Source of the DNA: JAUREX01 sp044356825 | Lineage (GTDB): Bacteria; Pseudomonadota; Alphaproteobacteria; Rhodobacterales; Rhodobacteraceae | Direction of reading: 5' to 3' | Assembly (NCBI GenBank): GCA_044356825.1 | Contig: JBIKVM010000018.1 | Span: forward strand, 1 to 25,192 | Length of the DNA: 25,192 nt | Shown here: positions 21,432 through 25,192 of the stretch, one piece after another | Position numbering within the stretch: the first letter of the stretch is position 1 | Layout: each line of letters starts with the position of its first letter | Notes under the pieces: generated by a model | Told to the model about the DNA's origin: nothing | Seen by the model: the letters and a program-made list of their open reading frames with translations, nothing else | Database searches by the model: none | Made by a program: the position numbers and the translations under genes

Positions 21432-23861
21432 TCAGCCCCGCAGCGCCCCACCCGTGGCCTTCGCGACCTTGTCGATGATCTTGCGCCCGACGGCCTCGAT
21501 CTCGGCCTCGGTCAGCGTCGCGGTCGCGGGTTGCAGCCGCACGCTGATCGCGAGCGACTTCAGCCCCGCGCCAAGCTGCGCCTCGGCCGCGGGGCCTGCG
21601 AATTCGTCGAAGACGCGCACGCCCTCGATCAGCGCCTTGTCGGCGCCGAGCGCGGCCTGCACCACCGCCTGCGCCTCGGTCCGGGCATCGACGACGAAGG
21701 CGAAATCGCGCTCGACCGCCTGCAGGTCGTGCAGCGTGAGCGGCGCGCGCGCCGTGCCCCGCGCCCGCGGCTGCGGGATCGCGGCGAGGTCGAGCGTGAA
21801 GGCCACCGCCGGCCCGCGCAGATCGAAGGCGCGCAGCACGCGCGGATGGATCGCGCCGAACCGCGCCAGCGCCACCCGCCCGAGCGCGAGCGCGCCCGAC
21901 CGCCCCGGATGCCACCAGCCCGGCAGGTCGCGCAGCACGCCAAGGCGCTGCGGCGCGCCGAGGGCCGCAAGCACCGCCTCGGCATCGGCGCGCGCATCGA
22001 AGACATCGACCGCCCGGCGCGAGCCGTGCGGGTCGCGCGGCCCCGCATCCCCGGTCAGGAGCCCCGCGACCTGCGTCGCCTGCTCGCCCGGTTCGCCGCC
22101 CGAAAAGATCGGCCCGACCTCAAAGAGCGCGAGGTCGGCCAGACCGCGCGCATGGTTGCGCGCCGCCGCCTGCAGAAGGCCCGGCAGCAGGTCGGGGCGC
22201 AGATGCGTCATCTCGGACGAGATCGGGTTTTCCAGCCGCACCGCCTCGGCCCCGCCGCCGAACATCTGCGCGGCGGGGGCATCGATGAAGGAATAGGTCA
22301 CGCATTCGTTGTAGCCGAGCGCCGCGAGGCTGCGGCGCGCGACGCTCTCGCGCTTTTGCGCGGGCGTCAGGATCGGGGCGGGAACGCCCGCGCGCACCGG
22401 CGGCAGCGGCCGGCCCTGAAGCTGGCTGAGCGAGGCCACGCGCGCGACCTCCTCGACCAGATCGGCCGCGCCGTTGACGTCGGGGCGCCAGCTGGGCGGC
22501 GCGGCGCGGCCCATCGCCCCCGTCATCTCGACCTCGAAGCCGAGCGCCCGCAGCGTTCCGAGCTGCGTCTCGGGCGCGATCTCGAGCCCCACGAGGCGCG
22601 CGACGCGGCCCGGGTCGAAGTCGAACCACCGCCGCGTGTCGGGCACCGCGCCATCGACCACCACCTCGGACGCCTCGCCGCCGCACAGATCGAGGATCAT
22701 CCGCGTCGCGGCCTCGAGCCCCGGGATCGTGAAGGCCGGATCGACCCCGCGCTCGAACCGGTAGCGGGCATCGGAATTGATCCGCAGCGCCCGGCCCGTG
22801 GCGGCGACCGTCATCGGATCCCAATAGGCGGATTCGAGAAAGACCTCGGTCGTCTCGGGCGTGCAGCCCGAATGCTCTCCGCCCATGATGCCCGCGATGC
22901 TCTCGGGGCCGGCATCGTCCGAGATGGCCATCATGCCGGGCGCGAAGCGATAGTTCCGCCCGTCGAGCGCGAGGATCTCCTCGCCGCCGGCCGCGGGGTG
23001 GATGCGCAGCCTGCCCCGGACCTTCGCGGCATCGAAGACATGCAGCGGGCGGTTGCGATCATAGGTGAAGAAGTTCGTGACATCGACCAGCGCCGAGATC
23101 GGGCGCAGCCCGATCGCGCGCAGCCGCGCCTGCAGCCAGGCGGGCGAGGGACCGTTGCGCACGCCCCGGATGACGCGGCCGGCAAAGATCGGGCAGCCCC
23201 TGGCGCGCAGCGCGGGGTCGATCGCGACCCCGATGGGCGAGGGGAAGCCGCCCGGGACGGGCGCGATCGTCTCGGGCTTCAGCCGCCCGATCCCGCGCGC
23301 CGCCAGATCGCGCGCCACCCCCCGCACGCCCAGCGCATCGGGGCGGTTGGGCGTGATCTTGATGTGGAACATCGGATCATCGAGGCCGCGCCAGTCGATG
23401 AAGCGCGCCCCGAGCGGGGCGTCCGCCGGCAGGTCGATGATGCCGTCGTGATCGTCCGAGACCATGAGCTCGCGCTCGGAACACAGCATCCCGTTCGAGG
23501 CGACGCCGCGGATCATCCCGGGCTTCAGATCGACCCCGGTGCCGGGGACATGGGTGCCGACGGGGGCGAAGACCGCGACCATGCCGGTGCGCGCGTTGGG
23601 CGCGCCGCAGACGACCTGCACCTCTTCGCGCCGCCCGCCGGGGCCGTCGGGATAGGTCTCGACCCGGCAGAGCCGCAGCCGGTCGGCGTTGGGGTGGGGA
23701 ACCGCCTCGATCACGCGGCAGATGCGAAAGGCGCCGAGCCGGGCCGCAGGGTCGCTGACCTCCTCGACCTCGAGCCCGAGGTCGGTCAGCGCCTCGGCGA
23801 TGGCCTGCGGGGTGGCGTCGGTCTCGAGATGGTCGCGAAGCCAAGAGAGGGTGAACTTCAT
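21432..23861 (-). CDS. pheT: Phenylalanine-tRNA ligase beta subunit
   Basis: PheT is the large subunit of the alpha2-beta2 enzyme that charges tRNA-Phe; it holds the editing and tRNA-binding domains. The 809-residue product has the standard order. The start is MKFTLSWLRDHL; an EMAP-like tRNA-binding domain (about 39-150) has PHPNADRLRLCRV. The B3/B4 editing region (about 205-390) has LVDVTNFFTYD and RPLHVFDAAKV, then B5, then a catalytic-like core with ENPISSEMTHLRPDLLPGLL. The ferredoxin-fold anticodon-binding domain (about 715-808) starts AVERDFAFVVD. No Shine-Dalgarno is visible before ATG 23861. pheS is not adjacent on either side. hspQ lies upstream on the same strand, 71 bases away. Confidence 0.97.
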   Translation of the reverse strand: MKFTLSWLRDHLETDATPQAIAEALTDLGLEVEEVSDPAARLGAFRICRVIEAVPHPNADRLRLCRVETYPDGPGGRREEVQVVCGAPNARTGMVAVFAPVGTHVPGTGVDLKPGMIRGVASNGMLCSERELMVSDDHDGIIDLPADAPLGARFIDWRGLDDPMFHIKITPNRPDALGVRGVARDLAARGIGRLKPETIAPVPGGFPSPIGVAIDPALRARGCPIFAGRVIRGVRNGPSPAWLQARLRAIGLRPISALVDVTNFFTYDRNRPLHVFDAAKVRGRLRIHPAAGGEEILALDGRNYRFAPGMMAISDDAGPESIAGIMGGEHSGCTPETTEVFLESAYWDPMTVAATGRALRINSDARYRFERGVDPAFTIPGLEAATRMILDLCGGEASEVVVDGAVPDTRRWFDFDPGRVARLVGLEIAPETQLGTLRALGFEVEMTGAMGRAAPPSWRPDVNGAADLVEEVARVASLSQLQGRPLPPVRAGVPAPILTPAQKRESVARRSLAALGYNECVTYSFIDAPAAQMFGGGAEAVRLENPISSEMTHLRPDLLPGLLQAAARNHARGLADLALFEVGPIFSGGEPGEQATQVAGLLTGDAGPRDPHGSRRAVDVFDARADAEAVLAALGAPQRLGVLRDLPGWWHPGRSGALALGRVALARFGAIHPRVLRAFDLRGPAVAFTLDLAAIPQPRARGTARAPLTLHDLQAVERDFAFVVDARTEAQAVVQAALGADKALIEGVRVFDEFAGPAAEAQLGAGLKSLAISVRLQPATATLTEAEIEAVGRKIIDKVAKATGGALRG

Positions 23862-23932
23862 CGCTGCGGCACCGGATTGGGGTGGATTGGCGAGGGCTTA
23901 GCCCATCGGCGCGGGCAGGAAAAGGCCGCCCC

Positions 23933-24259
23933 TCAGTTCAGCTGGAGCTGGAGCGGATAGCGTCCGTCGCTGAAATCGCCAAAAAGGCTCGAGACATCGG
24001 GGTGGCCTACCGGCTCGCCGCTTTCGTCGGGCAGCAGGTTCTGTTCCGACACATAGGCCACGTAGTAGCTGTTCGCGTTCTCGGCCAGGATGTGGTAATA
24101 GGGCTGGTCCTTGCGCGGGCGGTTCTCGGCGGGGATCGCCTGATACCATTCTTCGGTGTTCGAGAACTTCGGGTCGACATCGAACACGACGCCGCGAAAG
24201 GGATGCTTGCGGTGCCGGACCACCTGACCGAGGTGATATTTCGCCTGTCCCTTGATCAT
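23933..24259 (-). CDS. hspQ: Heat shock protein HspQ (YccV family)
   Basis: HspQ-family proteins bind hemimethylated DNA in vitro and, in enterobacteria, act as a specificity factor for the Lon protease. The 108-residue product has the family pattern: AKYHLGQVVRHRKHPFRGVV, DVDPKFSNTEEWYQAI, QPYYHILAENANSYYVAYV and EQNLLPDESGEPVGHP. The start ATG 24259 has a strong Shine-Dalgarno GGAGGG (plus-strand 24267-24272) at seven bases. A candidate promoter with a dyad over its -35 lies just upstream. It is divergent from the lysozyme-like lipoprotein gene. Whether it links to Lon here cannot be told from sequence. Confidence 0.93.
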   Translation of the reverse strand: MIKGQAKYHLGQVVRHRKHPFRGVVFDVDPKFSNTEEWYQAIPAENRPRKDQPYYHILAENANSYYVAYVSEQNLLPDESGEPVGHPDVSSLFGDFSDGRYPLQLQLN

Positions 24260-24282
24260 CGCGCCGCCCTCCGACCGGGGTC

Positions 24283-24312
24283 TTCATAGACCGATGCCAC
24301 GGCCGATGTCCA
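24283..24312 (-). promoter_or_regulatory. Candidate promoter for hspQ
   Basis: On the minus strand TGGACA (24312-24307) and TATGAA (24288-24283) are separated by 18 bases. The -35 matches five of six positions and the -10 four of six. The start would be near 24276, giving a 17-base leader that still includes the Shine-Dalgarno. It does not match the CTTG-type -35 expected for alphaproteobacterial RpoH promoters. Confidence 0.45.
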
Positions 24313-24319
24313 TCGGCCG
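24300..24319. promoter_or_regulatory. Inverted repeat in the hspQ/lipoprotein divergent region
   Basis: CGGCCGATG (24300-24308) and CATCGGCCG (24311-24319) are exact reverse complements around a two-base centre, TC. The repeat covers the -35 element of the candidate hspQ promoter and lies 30 bases before the -35 of the divergent gene. Its position and symmetry fit an operator. As it stands before both transcripts it is unlikely to be a terminator. Confidence 0.45.
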
Positions 24320-24348
24320 CTTCAGACCGCCGCGGCGCATCGAAGCGT

Positions 24349-24377
24349 TTGCCGCCGGCGCAGGATTCCGCTATAAC
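24349..24377 (+). promoter_or_regulatory. Promoter for the lysozyme-like lipoprotein gene
   Basis: TTGCCG (24349-24354) and TATAAC (24372-24377) are separated by exactly 17 bases. The -10 matches five of six positions and the -35 four of six, the best promoter match I see in the window. The transcript would start near 24384, about 20 bases before the ATG at 24405 and upstream of its Shine-Dalgarno. Confidence 0.6.
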
Positions 24378-24404
24378 TCCCCCAAAACAGACCGCGAGAG
24401 GCAA

Positions 24405-24980
24405 ATGAGCAGACTTCTCCGCGCGCTTGGCCTTGTCTTTCTCGTGGCGTCTTGTGCCGCGGGATCGGCCCCGCGCAACCTTGAGAATGCATGCGCGCTT
24501 GCGCGCGAGAAACCCGCATATGCCCGCGCGATGAAGGCGACCGCCGCAGAGTGGGGCGTGCCCGTGCATGTGCAGATGGCGACGATCTATCACGAATCGC
24601 GCTTCATCAGGAACGCGCGCACGCCGCGCCGCTTCGCGCTGGGCTTCATCCCCGCCGGCCGGCAGAGCTCGGCCTATGGCTATGCCCAGGCGCTCGACGG
24701 CACCTGGGACGACTATCGCCGCGAGACGCGCAACTCCGGCGCGCGGCGTGATCGCATCGAGGATGCGACCGACTTCATCGGCTGGTACATGGACACGAGC
24801 GCGCGCGAACTCGGGATCTCGAAATCCGACGCGACGACGCAGTATTTGGCCTATCATGAGGGGCGCGCCGGGTATGCGCGCGGGAGCCACACCGCGAAGC
24901 CATGGCTCGTATCACGCTCGCGCGAGGTGGGCAGGCTGGCCGCGCGCTATCAGCAGCAACTGGAAGGGTGCCGCATCTGA
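24405..24980 (+). CDS. Lysozyme-fold (transglycosylase SLT-like) lipoprotein
   Basis: The 191-residue product is probably an outer-membrane or periplasmic lipoprotein. It has a basic start MSRLLRAL, a hydrophobic stretch and a lipobox VASC, with lipidation at Cys17. The mature part resembles lytic transglycosylases: MATIYHESRF holds a likely catalytic Glu64. SAYGYAQALDGTWDDYRR is the substrate-groove GYAQ-like motif, and YLAYHEGRAGYARG follows. It is therefore predicted to cleave peptidoglycan glycan strands. ATG 24405 is preferred because it starts the signal peptide and has GAGAGG (24396-24401) upstream, whereas the open frame continues 51 codons further through the promoter. Its stop is nine bases from that of the convergent LolA-like gene. 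Confidence 0.85.
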   Translation: MSRLLRALGLVFLVASCAAGSAPRNLENACALAREKPAYARAMKATAAEWGVPVHVQMATIYHESRFIRNARTPRRFALGFIPAGRQSSAYGYAQALDGTWDDYRRETRNSGARRDRIEDATDFIGWYMDTSARELGISKSDATTQYLAYHEGRAGYARGSHTAKPWLVSRSREVGRLAARYQQQLEGCRI

Positions 24981-24989
24981 GGTCGCGTT

Positions 24990-25192
24990 TCAGTCGATCT
25001 TGACGAGGCCGCGGGCGCGCATCTCCGCGTCGATGCTGAAGGTCGAAGGCGGGATCTCGATCCCCGTCTCCGGGGGGTCGAGCATGACATCGACCCTCTC
25101 GCCCGCCTCGCCAGTCACGGACCAGCCGAGAAGACGAACCGGCCCCTCGGCAAAGGCAAGTTCGACCGTCCCCATCTCGGGGGTTTCGGGAT
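24990..25192 (-). CDS. LolA-like outer-membrane lipoprotein carrier, C-terminal part (partial)
   Basis: Only the last 66 codons lie in the window; the frame is open to the window edge at 25192 and ends at TGA 24990. The visible part reads PETPEMGTVELAFAEG, then LLGWSVTGEAGERVDVML, then IPPSTFSIDAEM and a short tail. A strand carrying a Trp after a Leu-x-Gly, followed by a hydrophilic turn and a strand with D/R-V-x-V-x-L, fits the C-terminal half of LolA, the periplasmic lipoprotein chaperone. The match is from memory of the pattern and is moderate. An ATG at 25175 lies inside the conserved part and is not a credible start. Confidence 0.5.
   Translation of the reverse strand, partial: PETPEMGTVELAFAEGPVRLLGWSVTGEAGERVDVMLDPPETGIEIPPSTFSIDAEMRARGLVKID

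Noticed and set aside
21402..23960. An 852-codon open frame on the plus strand, antisense to pheT
   Set aside because: It is longer than pheT, but its product is a low-complexity mix of Arg, Gly, Ala and Asp. It mirrors pheT codons, as expected when stop codons are rare in GC-rich DNA. pheT shows conserved domains along its whole length.
1..25192. tRNA, rRNA, CRISPR arrays, insertion sequences, prophage or a defence island
   Set aside because: No cloverleaf-like or regularly repeated segments, no transposase or integrase motifs, and nearly every base is covered by ordinary core genes. A tRNAscan or Infernal run would be needed to exclude small RNAs.

Overview
This is a compact, very GC-rich stretch of a bacterial chromosome, almost certainly from an alphaproteobacterium of the order Rhodobacterales. 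The evidence is the gene order rpoZ-rel-DUF2062-pdxJ-acpS-lepB-rnc-era-DUF1491, a rod-shape cluster in the order mreB-mreC-mreD-mrdA-rodA, one bifunctional RelA/SpoT protein next to rpoZ, and the near-universal 1-13 base overlaps between genes. I see no phage, transposon, CRISPR array, rRNA or tRNA. It reads as core chromosome with one small decaying spot (about 11.7-12.2 kb).

Region by region. (1) 1-1850: leuA with a candidate leucine attenuator, namely a 30-codon near-leaderless leader ORF with four Leu codons near its stop, followed by competing hairpins; a perfect 16-bp GC hairpin follows leuA. (2) 1967-8534, plus strand: the elongasome genes mreB, mreC, mreD, PBP2 (mrdA) and rodA, ending in a GhrA-type 2-hydroxyacid dehydrogenase whose start overlaps the rodA stop. 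(3) 8535-11641, minus strand: ispH, a LysE/RhtB exporter, a DUF3429 membrane protein, a glutathione S-transferase-like protein and rnhA, each overlapping the next. (4) 11695-12771: a broken small membrane-protein gene facing a divergent TetR regulator. (5) 12861-14238: a NYN-domain (LabA-like) nuclease divergent from folK. (6) 14277-21427, plus strand: rpoZ, rel, a DUF2062 protein, pdxJ, acpS, lepB, rnc, era and a DUF1491 protein, with a likely extra promoter before lepB. (7) 21432-24259, minus strand: pheT preceded by hspQ. (8) 24405-25192: a lysozyme-fold lipoprotein convergent with the C-terminal end of a LolA-like protein that runs off the window.

How the genes work together. MreB, MreC and MreD position the RodA glycosyltransferase and PBP2 transpeptidase that build the lateral wall. 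LepB, RNase III and Era form the familiar secretion/RNA-processing/ribosome-assembly unit. AcpS and PdxJ make cofactors (holo-ACP and pyridoxal phosphate), and Rel sets growth rate through (p)ppGpp. Three convergent gene pairs meet with 0, 4 and 9 bases between stop codons, so transcripts from opposite strands probably overlap there.

I did not find a clearly new multi-gene system. The observations most worth a second look are the leuA leader, the pseudogene with its two closely spaced lesions next to tetR, the dyad over the hspQ -35 element, and the metabolic dehydrogenase coupled to the cell-shape operon. All functional names rest on motif recognition without database searches.
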